Assembly (NCBI GenBank): GCA_036841525.1
Contig: DAITVZ010000022.1
Location: 1-61,193, forward strand
Direction: 5' to 3'
DNA: 61,193 nt
DNA from: JAAYEA01 sp012689325
GTDB lineage: Bacteria; Chloroflexota; Anaerolineae; JAAYEA01
Positions 1 to 7,342 of the stretch are shown one piece after another. A program made the translations under genes and the position numbers. How positions within the stretch are numbered: position 1 is the first letter of the stretch; every line of letters starts with the position of its first letter. Below the pieces are notes generated by a model, which did not search any database, had not been told where the DNA came from, and saw nothing but the letters and a program-made list of their open reading frames with translations.

Positions 1-174
1 GTCGGCTATCAGCACTGCGGGGGACAAGGCAAGAGTTAGGAGGACTACCAGAACAGAGACCAAGAGCGAGAAACCCCGTCTGCATCTACCATCGCGACCG
101 AGTGAGGGCATAACCGGCCTCCTTCATTGAGGTAAGCGGACGCTGCTGCCGGAGTTCAGAACGCTCCGACGATT

Positions 175-357
175 ATGAGCTATCCGGGCGAAATGGCAAA
201 TCTGCCCAGGAGCCGAATCGCGCCGCTGCACGAGCCCCTCCGCCCACAGGATCGGCCCGCCGCGCAGCTCGCGCCCATAGCGCTCTACCACGTCCGGCCG
301 CACGATCACGTTGATCAGCCCCCACTCGTCCTCCGGGGTGGGGAATCGGCAGCCCTG
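175..357 (-). pseudogene. Remnant of a DnaE-type DNA polymerase III alpha C-terminal OB domain
   Basis: The minus-strand translation contains a stretch of about 60 residues that resembles the C-terminal OB-fold of error-prone DNA polymerase III alpha (DnaE2-like). Recognisable pieces are PTPEDEWGLINVIVRPDV, followed by ERY and a WAEGLVQRRD segment, matching the family pattern LEDETGLxNVIVxPxxxxRY...EGxVQR. Nothing on either side continues the polymerase: the upstream residues are Ala/Pro-rich without similarity and there is no PHP or palm domain. It is therefore best read as a decayed fragment left by deletion or rearrangement. Alternative: a small stand-alone OB protein, which is unlikely because no start or ribosome site fits the homologous part. 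Confidence 0.6.
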
Positions 358-434
358 CGGCAACGCGATGGACGCCAAGATCAACGGCGATTGCGCGCGA
401 GCCCCGCCCTGTCGCGCACCCGGGGCAATCGCAC

Positions 435-462
435 CTGACAGCTTGACCACCGATGCTATAAT
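435..462 (+). promoter_or_regulatory. Sigma-70-type promoter of the cysteine-rich peptide gene
   Basis: CTGACA at 435-440 and a perfect TATAAT at 457-462 are separated by 16 bases. The predicted transcript would start near 469 and run into the small cysteine-rich reading frame starting at 577. The promoter lies just past the 5' side of the dnaE remnant and is read in the opposite direction. Confidence 0.65.
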
Positions 463-576
463 AGAAGCAGGAGAGCATCCCGGCGGCGACGCCTGCACTG
501 ACGGCCCGACGATCCGCTCTCACAGGCCTGACCCGTCAGGAAGCCCCGGGTTGTCAGAGTTTGGATGAGGATCGCG

Positions 577-900
577 ATGGGAGCGCAAGACATAGACAAG
601 ATCGCCAATCTGGTGGTGAAGGCGTTGGCGGCTTCGCCGGAGGCGGGGCTGCTCGGTCGCGGCAGCATGAGCTCGACGGCGGCGTACACCGCTGGCTGCA
701 CATGGAAGAGCCCCTATAAGTGTGGCGCAGGAGGCTATGGGTGCGGCGTGGCGGCGTTGTTCTCTTGCGAGCACTTCTACTGCGGATCCAGATGGGATAG
801 TGCTGTGTTTATGTGCGATGATGCTTTCACTTGCGTAGATATGGCCCATTGTTTCGGCACGCCCGGTGGCTCCCACGCATTCACTCCACCAATGTATTAA
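577..900 (+). CDS. Small cysteine-rich peptide, possible RiPP-type precursor
   Basis: A 107-residue product that I do not recognise. The first ~35 residues are cysteine-free and include an amphipathic helix-like stretch (QDIDKIANLVVKALAA). The rest holds eight cysteines in the pattern C-x7-C-x6-C-x7-C-x4-C-x10-C-x5-C-x5-C, mixed with Gly and aromatic residues, and a cysteine-free Gly/Pro tail. A leader-like N-terminus with a cysteine-rich core resembles precursors of ribosomally made modified peptides, but no maturation enzyme is nearby, so this is inference. Start 577 is preferred over 565 because a GAGGA lies about six bases ahead. A strong promoter (435-462) supports expression. No signal peptide is visible. 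Alternative: a metal-binding or disulfide-rich small protein. Confidence 0.55.
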   Translation: MGAQDIDKIANLVVKALAASPEAGLLGRGSMSSTAAYTAGCTWKSPYKCGAGGYGCGVAALFSCEHFYCGSRWDSAVFMCDDAFTCVDMAHCFGTPGGSHAFTPPMY

Positions 901-1182
901 CTCGACGCCGATGGTCGCGTTCGGCAGGGCGAGCCTGAGTGGCTGCAGGCGATCTCGCTTCCAAGCGCAAGGCCCACTCGGGGAAGATGCCGAACCGCCG
1001 CGTGCACGACTCGGTGAGACAAGAGGCCAACCGCGGACTTCGAGGCATGCTAGGAGCATGAACCATGCAGCCTTCAGTTAGGCTTCTAGCAAGGTACGGT
1101 TCGGGCCCGTGAGGTCGGCGGCCCCGACCCACTTGTGCCGTGGCCGTCTGGCCCGCCACTTCCGAGGATCCCTTGCCTGTGT
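901..1182. other. Intergenic stretch without a recognisable gene
   Basis: Several overlapping short open frames exist on both strands but none has a family resemblance, a convincing ribosome site or consistent codon bias. I see no stable RNA in it. It lies between the cysteine-rich peptide gene and the promoter of the tRNA-like transcript, and may be decayed DNA like the dnaE fragment nearby. Confidence 0.5.
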
Positions 1183-1210
1183 TCGACCGCTGGACGATCC
1201 GTGCTATAAT
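1183..1210 (+). promoter_or_regulatory. Promoter of the tRNA-like transcript
   Basis: TATAAT at 1205-1210 with TCGACC (4 of 6 matches to TTGACA) at 1183-1188, spacer 16. Transcription would start near 1217, ahead of the tRNA-like 3' end at 1310-1337 and the terminator at 1354. Confidence 0.5.
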
Positions 1211-1216
1211 GGGCGT

Positions 1217-1337
1217 GGAAAACGCTCTTCCCGGCGACGTCGTGCCAAACAAGGGTAGGGGCGTCGGGGCAGCGGCGAGGGCGGGGGCAGGTTGGGGACG
1301 CGGCGAGCCGCAGGTTCAATTCCTGCCAGGGGTACCA
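1217..1337 (+). ncRNA. Unidentified RNA ending in a tRNA-like T-arm and CCA
   Basis: The 3' end has every feature of a tRNA 3' half: a five-pair T stem (GCAGG 1310-1314 with CCTGC 1322-1326) closing a seven-base loop TTCAATT, then a seven-base strand CAGGGGT, discriminator A and CCA at 1335-1337. A promoter lies upstream and a strong hairpin terminator downstream. However I cannot find the matching 5' acceptor strand (ACCCCTG or a G-U variant), nor a D-arm or anticodon arm, in the ~120 nt before it. It could be a divergent tRNA, the remnant of an integration that split a tRNA gene (an att-like end), or a tRNA-mimicking RNA. It is not tmRNA, whose 5' GGGG-type end and tag reading frame are absent. 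The start is only the predicted transcription start. Confidence 0.4.
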
Positions 1338-1353
1338 GCTAGGGGATGATCTC

Positions 1354-1381
1354 ACGCATCCGCTCTGTTGGGCGGATGCGT
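1354..1381 (+). terminator. Intrinsic terminator after the tRNA-like RNA
   Basis: Ten perfect pairs, ACGCATCCGC (1354-1363) with GCGGATGCGT (1372-1381), eight-base loop, followed by GTTTACGTTCTT. It lies 16 nt after the CCA end. Confidence 0.65.
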
Positions 1382-1476
1382 GTTTACGTTCTTACCAACC
1401 TCTGCTGGTTTCTGGGCACGCTTCTCCGCCTGCCATTCCCTACTGGACCGGCCATAGAAAGGTGAACAAGCTCACA

Positions 1477-2679
1477 ATGCGTTACGATTTCGACGAGGTC
1501 ATCGACCGGCGGCATGCTCCATACAGCTATAGCATCAAGTGGACCACCAGCCCGCAGATCGCCAAGATGCTGGGCGTGGACAAGATCGGCGACCATTGCA
1601 TCCCGGCCTATCTCGCCGACATGGATTTCCGCGGCGCGCAGCCGATCATCGACGCCATGCACGCCGTGGCGGAGCATGGCATCTACGGCTATTCCGCCCA
1701 CTGGTGCGCGGAGGAATACCACGCGGCCATCATCAACTGGTTCAAGCGCCGCCGCAACTGGGTGATCAGGCCGGAAGAGATCGTCTACGTCAATGGCACG
1801 GTGGAGGCCCTCAAGCAGGTCATCCTAGCTTTCACCGAGCCCGGCGATGGCATCATCATCCAGCGCCCGGTCTATGGCCCATTTACCGGCGTGACCCATG
1901 CCACCGGCCGCCGCCTGATCAATAACCAGATGATCGAGGGCGAGGGCGGCTATTACACCATGGACCTGACCGACCTGGAGGAGAAGGCCCGGGATCCCCG
2001 CGCCAAGCTGTTGCTCCTCTGCAGCCCGCAGAACCCGGTGGGGCGCATCTGGACCGATCAGGAGCTACTGGAGGTGTCGCGCATCTGCCGGGAGAACGGC
2101 GTCCTCATCGCCGCCGACGAGATTCACGGCGACCTGATCCGCCGCGGCGCCGAGTTCCATCCCCTGGCCGCTGTGGCCGACCCCTCTAACCTCATCATCT
2201 GCACCGCGGTGAACAAGACCTTCAACCTGGCTGGCCTGCACTGCACCAACCTAGTCATCCCCGACCCTGCGCTGCGCGAGCGGTTTCTCGCCTCCTTCGG
2301 GTCCGTGGGCCCCTCCCCCTTCACCATCGCCGCCGTCATTGCCGCCTATAACGAGGGGGAGGAATGGCTAGAGCAACTCCTCGATTATCTCGATGGCAAC
2401 ATCGACTGGGCGCTGGCCTTCCTCGCCCAGCGGATGCCCCAGGTCAAGTGCCGGCGTCCGGACGCCACCTATATCATGTGGCTGGATTTCCGCGCGTATG
2501 GCCTCAGCCCGGAGGAGATCCACGACCGGATCTACAACCGGGCGGGCGTGCTGCTGGAGGGCGGGCATTTCTTCGACCCCGATCGTGGCGGCGGTTTCGA
2601 GCGGATTTGCGTCCCCTCGCCGCGCTCCATACTCAAAGAGGCTTTTGAGCGCATCGCCGCCCAGTTCCCGGAGCGCTAG
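1477..2679 (+). CDS. patB: PatB/MalY-type cysteine-S-conjugate beta-lyase (PLP, fold type I)
   Basis: A 400-residue class I/II aminotransferase-fold enzyme of the MalY/PatB group, which usually cleaves cystathionine or other cysteine conjugates to pyruvate, ammonia and a thiol. Supporting motifs are IPAYLADMDF near the N-terminus, YGY, the substrate-side SPQNPVGRIWT, ADEIHGDL with the PLP-pyridine Asp, and NKTFNLAG with the Schiff-base Lys. I place the start at ATG 1477, because AAAGGTGA lies 10 bases upstream and the protein then begins at the same point as E. coli MalY; a GTG at 1462 would add five residues. The gene stands alone and is convergent with the following exported protein. Function on a specific thioether is inference. 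Confidence 0.9.
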   Translation: MRYDFDEVIDRRHAPYSYSIKWTTSPQIAKMLGVDKIGDHCIPAYLADMDFRGAQPIIDAMHAVAEHGIYGYSAHWCAEEYHAAIINWFKRRRNWVIRPEEIVYVNGTVEALKQVILAFTEPGDGIIIQRPVYGPFTGVTHATGRRLINNQMIEGEGGYYTMDLTDLEEKARDPRAKLLLLCSPQNPVGRIWTDQELLEVSRICRENGVLIAADEIHGDLIRRGAEFHPLAAVADPSNLIICTAVNKTFNLAGLHCTNLVIPDPALRERFLASFGSVGPSPFTIAAVIAAYNEGEEWLEQLLDYLDGNIDWALAFLAQRMPQVKCRRPDATYIMWLDFRAYGLSPEEIHDRIYNRAGVLLEGGHFFDPDRGGGFERICVPSPRSILKEAFERIAAQFPER

Positions 2680-2693
2680 GCGCGCCGCTTGGC

Positions 2694-4001
2694 CTAGCGC
2701 ATGATCAGCACCAGATAGAAGCTCTGTGGCCCTCCTGGCTCGCCGGTTGGCGTGGAGGTGGCAGTCGGCCATGGCGTGTCCGTTGGGCGAGTCGTCACCG
2801 TCTTGGTCGGTGTGGCGGTGGGGCTGCTGGTTGGTGTGACCGTAGGGCTGCTGGTGGGCGTGGCGCTCGGTCGCTTGGTCGGGGTCGCCGTCGGCTCGCT
2901 GATGGTCCGCTCGCTGTAATACATCTCGCGGTTGCCCGGGCCAGCGTCTGCCAGCCAGGCCACATGCGTGTCTTGCAGCGCGGCCAGCCGCGTTGATGCC
3001 GCCCCGGTTTGGTCGCGCGCAACCTCCTCGATCTCCTCCCAGATGTCGCTCTCGGCCTGCCAGGCGCGGTGGTGGATGCTGGTCGCGCCGCTCCAAGCGA
3101 GGTGGCCGTGACCCAAGGCGTCGAAGGCGAGCTGGGGCGCATGGGCCGCGAACGACCCTGACCGCTTCTGCGGCGCCTCCCAAGTCCCCCCGCGCCCCCT
3201 GACCACATAGATGTCCTCCTGGGGGGAGCCGGCCTCTTCCCAGGCAAGATACGTGTCGCCGCCCCACGCCTGCAGCGCTGGGAGGGAGGACTGCTCCGTG
3301 GGCGAGGCGGAGAGATCAAGCGGCAGCGTCCAGCGGGCGCCGGTCCAGCGCGCGTAAAAAACCTCGGTGGGCATTCCCAGGTCAAAGACATCCTGCCAGG
3401 CGACCTGCGGCTGGCCCGCGTCGTCAAAAGATACCACGGGGGCGGAGCCGTGCGCCTGGGGGAGCGGCCCGGCGGACCAGTTGGCGCCATCGGCGGAGCG
3501 CGCGATATAGATGAGGGCAGCGCTGGCCGCCGATTCGACCCAGACGACGGCCAAGCCGCCGAGGGGCGAACTGGCGAGCCGCGGCGAGGCCGAGCCGCCG
3601 GCGGTCTCGGAGACGTTCACCGGCAAGCTCCAGGAGCCGTGCGCCCAATGGACGAAATAGACATCATCCTGGCCAACAAACGCGTTGACAAAGACAAGGT
3701 AGACGTCACCATTCGTGCTTGTGACGAGGTCGCCGGAGGCGCCGCTGGCCACCAGGGTCGGCGCGGACCAGTCGCCGCCGATTTTCACGCGGTGATAGAG
3801 CACGCCGTCCTCGTTCCAGACGGCGTGGACGCGACCTTGGCTATCGACGGCCAGGGCTGCGCCGGAAGTGTCGCTGGGGCTTTCGGAAAGGTTCAGCGGC
3901 GCTGACCAGGTTCCTTCCGCGCGGGCCCCGATCGCCCAACCCGCGCAGAGCACAGATAGGACCACGATGATGACGGAGGTGCGTATTTGCGAGGGATTCA
4001 T
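2694..4001 (-). CDS. Exported beta-propeller-like protein with Thr/Pro stalk and C-terminal anchor-like tail
   Basis: A 435-residue secreted protein. The N-terminus is a signal peptide (MNPSQIRTSVIIVVLSVL..., cleavage near ARA). The body, about residues 30-350, repeats a blade-like unit with W-S-x-P-x-x-L/V-S at one end and D-x-x-G-x-x-H/Q-V-A-W at the other, typical of BNR-like or sialidase-like propellers though without clean Asp boxes. Residues ~365-425 form a stalk of PTATPT/SSPTVTPT repeats, and the chain ends in FYLVLIMR. Many exported Chloroflexota proteins end in a similar YLPLVxR tail after such a stalk. The start at 4001 gives an ordinary signal peptide; an upstream ATG would add 23 unlikely residues. 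Ligand unknown. Confidence 0.75.
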   Translation of the reverse strand: MNPSQIRTSVIIVVLSVLCAGWAIGARAEGTWSAPLNLSESPSDTSGAALAVDSQGRVHAVWNEDGVLYHRVKIGGDWSAPTLVASGASGDLVTSTNGDVYLVFVNAFVGQDDVYFVHWAHGSWSLPVNVSETAGGSASPRLASSPLGGLAVVWVESAASAALIYIARSADGANWSAGPLPQAHGSAPVVSFDDAGQPQVAWQDVFDLGMPTEVFYARWTGARWTLPLDLSASPTEQSSLPALQAWGGDTYLAWEEAGSPQEDIYVVRGRGGTWEAPQKRSGSFAAHAPQLAFDALGHGHLAWSGATSIHHRAWQAESDIWEEIEEVARDQTGAASTRLAALQDTHVAWLADAGPGNREMYYSERTISEPTATPTKRPSATPTSSPTVTPTSSPTATPTKTVTTRPTDTPWPTATSTPTGEPGGPQSFYLVLIMR

Positions 4002-4126
4002 CAGCCATCCTCCCGGGGCTAACCCGCCATATGCGGATTGTCCCATCGGCCATAGCAGTCGATGGGACAATCACCAGGCTTTATACGGGGCATATCCGGC
4101 CGTCTGGGAATGGGGGATCGCGATGG

Positions 4127-5338
4127 CTACTTTGCGCCCCTCCAGGGCTGCCACAGGCGCGCCAGCAGGCTGATCAATCCTGGCGCTCCCTTTGGCCCGG
4201 GCGTGCCGGTTGGCTTGGGCGTCTGGCTGGGATTCTGCGGCGTGCAGCTAGGCGTGCAGGTGCCCTGAGGCGTCTGGTGCGGCCCCTGAGGCGTCTCGGT
4301 GGGATCTTGCGGCGTGCCAATGGGTCCAGGCGTCTCGGTGGGATCTTGCGGCGTCCCGATTGGCCCAGGCGTCTCGCTAGGGTCTTGTGGCGTCCCAATG
4401 GGTCCGGGCGTTTCGCTGGGATCCTGCGGCGTGCAGCTCGGGGTGCCGTTCGGCCCGCCGGGGGTCTGGTTTGGTCCTGGCGTCTGGCTAGGGTTCTGCG
4501 GCGTGCAGCTCGGCGTGCAACTCGGGGTGCCGTTTGGCCCGCCGGGGGTCTGGTTCGGCCCTGGCGTCTGGCTGGCGCCCGGGGTCGCGCTAGGGTTGCG
4601 CGGGGTCTGGTTGGGTCCGGGCGTCATGGGGTCAAAGGTAATGCTCAAAGCCACCAGTGTCCCATCGTCAAGCTTGAGCGCGACCACTTCGACATGTACT
4701 CCGACCTCGACCCCTTCCCCGATGATCGTCTCTTCATTCACGACCACCTGGTGGCAGCAGCCGATGACCCACAGCGTGTCGGTGATCTTGCTCACCACGC
4801 CCTCGAACTCGACCACGGTGCGCGTATCGCCGCGGACCTCGATCTCCAGGGCTACATATCCCGTCGCGGTGCTTAGCGCCCTGACCTTGACAAAAACCCC
4901 TTCTTCCAACAGCCCCTCGATCTCGGTGGCCTCGGTGATCTCGATCTGCAGGCCATTCACCACGAGGTACTCATCCGCCAACTCGCTGATGGCACCCTTG
5001 ATATAGACCTCGGCCACCTCGGCTGCCTGCTGGACCCGCAGCGACAAGGCCTCGAGCGTGCCATCGCCGAGTTGTTGCGCGATGACCATGACGCTTGCCC
5101 CGACCTCTGCCGGGCCGATCTGCTCATGTAACTGGGTCTGCTCGGTGACCATGACATCCTGGTCGCCGATTACCCAAGCGCCAACGGGCGTGTCTGCGGG
5201 ACGGCTCTCGACGACACCTTCGAACTTGACCATGGGTCCCCGCTGGCCGGCGCCTGGCGCGGCCAGCACCGTGGTCCCCACCAGAAGCAACAGGCCCACT
5301 GTCAGCAAGGCCATGAGCGTCCATCTCGATACTTTCAT
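4127..5338 (-). CDS. Exported DUF5666-like protein with Gly/Pro/Thr repeat tail
   Basis: A 403-residue secreted protein: signal peptide (MKVSRWTLMALLTVGLLLLVG), then about three copies of a ~65-residue beta-rich unit containing VEFEGVVxxxxxxxWVIG ... V ... T ... EGVxVxVxAxxLxDGTLxALxI, characteristic of the DUF5666 family. From about residue 225 it turns into low-complexity repeats (PNQTPGGPNGTP, SCTP, QDPSETPGPIGTP). The C-terminus (LISLLARLWQPW) is hydrophobic with basic residues. The start at 5338 is set by GAGGAGG six bases upstream. It lies 80 bp after the FecR-like gene and ECF sigma gene on the same strand, so the three probably form one locus. Role unknown; a surface or wall component is likely. 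Confidence 0.75.
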   Translation of the reverse strand: MKVSRWTLMALLTVGLLLLVGTTVLAAPGAGQRGPMVKFEGVVESRPADTPVGAWVIGDQDVMVTEQTQLHEQIGPAEVGASVMVIAQQLGDGTLEALSLRVQQAAEVAEVYIKGAISELADEYLVVNGLQIEITEATEIEGLLEEGVFVKVRALSTATGYVALEIEVRGDTRTVVEFEGVVSKITDTLWVIGCCHQVVVNEETIIGEGVEVGVHVEVVALKLDDGTLVALSITFDPMTPGPNQTPRNPSATPGASQTPGPNQTPGGPNGTPSCTPSCTPQNPSQTPGPNQTPGGPNGTPSCTPQDPSETPGPIGTPQDPSETPGPIGTPQDPTETPGPIGTPQDPTETPQGPHQTPQGTCTPSCTPQNPSQTPKPTGTPGPKGAPGLISLLARLWQPWRGAK

Positions 5339-5418
5339 TGCCATCCTCCTCATCACTCTTGTCAACGGCTGAAACGGAAGGGCATGGGGCTGCGCCCTTT
5401 GGGCAAGCTGATTCCGGT

Positions 5419-7251
5419 CTACCATCTGGGCGTATGGGTTGGCTGCGGCGTCCTGGTGGGCGGGACCGGCTGCGACGTCAGGCCCGGCTGCCCGGTCTCG
5501 CTCGGCCGCGGCGTCTCCGTTGGCCGCACTGGCGTATGGGTTGGCTGTGGCGTCCCGCTCGGCCCTTGTGGGGTCTCGCTGGGCTGCTGCAAAGTCTGGC
5601 TCGGCTGCGGCGTCTCGCTGGGTTGCGGCGGCGTATGGCTGGGCCGCGGCGTCTCGCTCGGGCCTTGAGGCGTCTCGCTGGGCTGCTGCAAAGTCTGGCT
5701 CGGCNNNNNNNNNNNNNNNNNNNNNNNNNNNNNNNNNNNNNNNNNNNNNNNNNNNNNNNNNNNNNNNNNNNNNNNNNNNNNNNNNNNNNNNNNNNNNNNN
5801 NNNNGCGGCGTCTCGCTGGGTTGCGGCGGCGTATGGTTAGGGCGCGGCGTCTCGCTCGGGCCTTGAGGCGTCTCGCCGGGCTGTTGGGATGTCTGGCTCG
5901 GCCGCGGCGTCTCGCTGGGTTGCGGCGGCGTATGGCTAGGGCGCGGCGTCTCGCTGGGCTGTTGCGATGTCTGGCTCGGCCGCGGCGTCTCGCTGGGACC
6001 CTGTGGCGTCTCACTGGGCTGCTGCGATGTCTGGCTCGGCCGCGGCGTCTCGCTGGGCCGTCCCGTCTCAGTGGGCCGCGGCGTCTCGCTGGGACCCTGT
6101 GGCGTCTCACTGGGCCGCTGCGGCGTATGGCTCGGTTGCGGCGTCTCAGTGGGGCGCTGCGATGTGTGGCTTGGCTGCGGCGTCTGGCTGGGCCGCTGCG
6201 ATGTGTGGCTCGGTTGCGGCGTGTCGCTGGGGCGCTGCGGCGTATGGCTCGGCTGCGGCGTCTCGCTGGGGCGCTGCGGCGTATGGCTCGGCTGCGGCGT
6301 GTCGCTGGGGCGCTGCGGCGTGTGGCTCGGCTGCGGCGTCTCGCTGGGGCGCTGCGGTGTGTGGCTTGGCTGCGCTGGGGGCTGTCCGGCCTCCACCGTG
6401 GTCATCTCGCCGGCGGTGACCTGGCGGGTGACCTCATGCGCAGTGACGGCCACCAGGCCTGTTGTGACGCTCACAGTGGTCACATGGTCTTCCCCTACCC
6501 GTACCGTGAACTCGGTGCCGCGGACTCGGGCGACTGCAGAGGCGGTCGCCACTTCAAAGACAGAGCTGGCATTGGCTGAGGGCCTGACCTGGTGGTAGGT
6601 CTCGCCGCTCTGTTGATAGAGCGTTACAATCCGGTTGCGGCCGTCCCGCCGTGACTGCAGCGAAACCGCAGACAGCTCCGTCGACGCGCCGAGCTCGGTG
6701 GTGCTGCCATCCATGAAGCGCACTGTTGCGGCTGAGGATTCGCCGGTGCGGAGGCGATCCCCCACGGCGATAACCATCCCCGTGCCCGCCGATTGCCAGG
6801 AGGCGGCGTTCGCCGGCTGGACCTGGACATCTCCCTGGACCTGGGCCAGCGTCGCCGTCCGGGCAACAGCCGTGGCCTGCCAGGCGCCCCAGCCAAGGAA
6901 CATGGCCAAAAGCGCGGCGACCGTGGCAAAAGCCAGCCCAAAAGCGCGGGAGGGCCAGCCAGCCCAGCGCGGTCGGCTCTTGAGCGTGATCGCGGTCCTG
7001 GGTTGCCGGGCGCGGGCTTGCGCAGCGACGGCCTCCAGCATGCGCAGGCGACCCGCGGCGCGAGCCTCCGGCCTGGCGACGGGCAAAGGAACCTGCCCCA
7101 GGTCGCGGGCGAGCTCGAGCAGAGGCCGCAGCTCGGCGGCGTGATCGGGATATAAGGCCAGGCATTGCTCGACCGCTGCCTGCCCGCTCTGTATCGCACG
7201 CACGCTGCGATCCAGCGCGCTCTCGAAATCGTCTTGTCTTGGACGTTCCAT
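5419..7251 (-). CDS. FecR-like membrane protein with long Pro/Ser/Thr repeat tail (contains assembly gap)
   Basis: N-terminal ~110 cytoplasmic residues (start MERPRQDDFESALDRSV) resemble the anti-sigma-like head found next to Chloroflexota ECF sigma factors. One membrane segment (FGLAFATVAALLAMFLGWGAW) follows. The extracytoplasmic FecR domain then carries GDVQVQ, GDRLRTGESSAATVRFMDGST, LGAST, VRGTEFTVRV and VTAGEMTTV. The rest is a repeat tail of about 13 residues per unit (PSHTPQR + PSETPQ variants). A 100-N gap at 5705-5804 interrupts it, so true length and even frame across the gap are uncertain. Start 7251 has GGGAG about 10 bases upstream. Likely partner of the ECF sigma factor encoded 91 bp upstream; the topology suits transmembrane control, which is inference. 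Confidence 0.75.
   Translation of the reverse strand: MERPRQDDFESALDRSVRAIQSGQAAVEQCLALYPDHAAELRPLLELARDLGQVPLPVARPEARAAGRLRMLEAVAAQARARQPRTAITLKSRPRWAGWPSRAFGLAFATVAALLAMFLGWGAWQATAVARTATLAQVQGDVQVQPANAASWQSAGTGMVIAVGDRLRTGESSAATVRFMDGSTTELGASTELSAVSLQSRRDGRNRIVTLYQQSGETYHQVRPSANASSVFEVATASAVARVRGTEFTVRVGEDHVTTVSVTTGLVAVTAHEVTRQVTAGEMTTVEAGQPPAQPSHTPQRPSETPQPSHTPQRPSDTPQPSHTPQRPSETPQPSHTPQRPSDTPQPSHTSQRPSQTPQPSHTSQRPTETPQPSHTPQRPSETPQGPSETPRPTETGRPSETPRPSQTSQQPSETPQGPSETPRPSQTSQQPSETPRPSHTPPQPSETPRPSQTSQQPGETPQGPSETPRPNHTPPQPSETPXXXXXXXXXXXXXXXXXXXXXXXXXXXXXXXXXXPSQTLQQPSETPQGPSETPRPSHTPPQPSETPQPSQTLQQPSETPQGPSGTPQPTHTPVRPTETPRPSETGQPGLTSQPVPPTRTPQPTHTPRW
5705..5804. other. Assembly gap of 100 N inside the repeat tail
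   Basis: Exactly 100 unknown bases, the usual scaffolding placeholder. It falls in the near-identical 39-bp-type repeats of the FecR-like gene, so collapse or omission of repeat units is the likely cause. The real length is unknown. Confidence 0.95.
5805..6390 (-). repeat. Tandem Pro-Ser-Thr coding repeats
   Basis: Direct repeats encoding alternating PSHTPQR and PSETPQ units (about 39 bp per pair), degenerating into QGPSETPRP and TSQQP variants toward the gap and continuing on its other side to about 5440. All copies keep the reading frame, so they are protein repeats rather than a non-coding array. Confidence 0.8.
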
Positions 7252-7342
7252 CTTGGCTATCTCCCGCCAGGAGCGTGCTGCCCCAGGCGTCCGTTCACTT
7301 GGACTAACGAACCGGTGTGGCATTGGATACGGGCAGAGCGCT

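Noticed and set aside
990..1337. tmRNA (ssrA)
   Set aside because: The 3' end is tRNA-like, but there is no GG(G/T)TTCGACG 5' domain and no tag-peptide frame at the proper distance, and the acceptor does not pair with a GGGG-type 5' end.
1086..1355. Minus-strand reading frame across the tRNA-like region
   Set aside because: Its start resembles the well-known spurious peptides obtained by translating tRNA genes backwards; no homology otherwise.
1477..2679. PatB-like enzyme as maturase for the cysteine-rich peptide
   Set aside because: PatB/MalY enzymes act on free thioethers; a terminator and a separate transcription unit lie between them.
5440..6390. CRISPR-like or non-coding tandem array
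   Set aside because: The repeats are continuous without spacers and keep one reading frame encoding Pro-Ser-Thr units.
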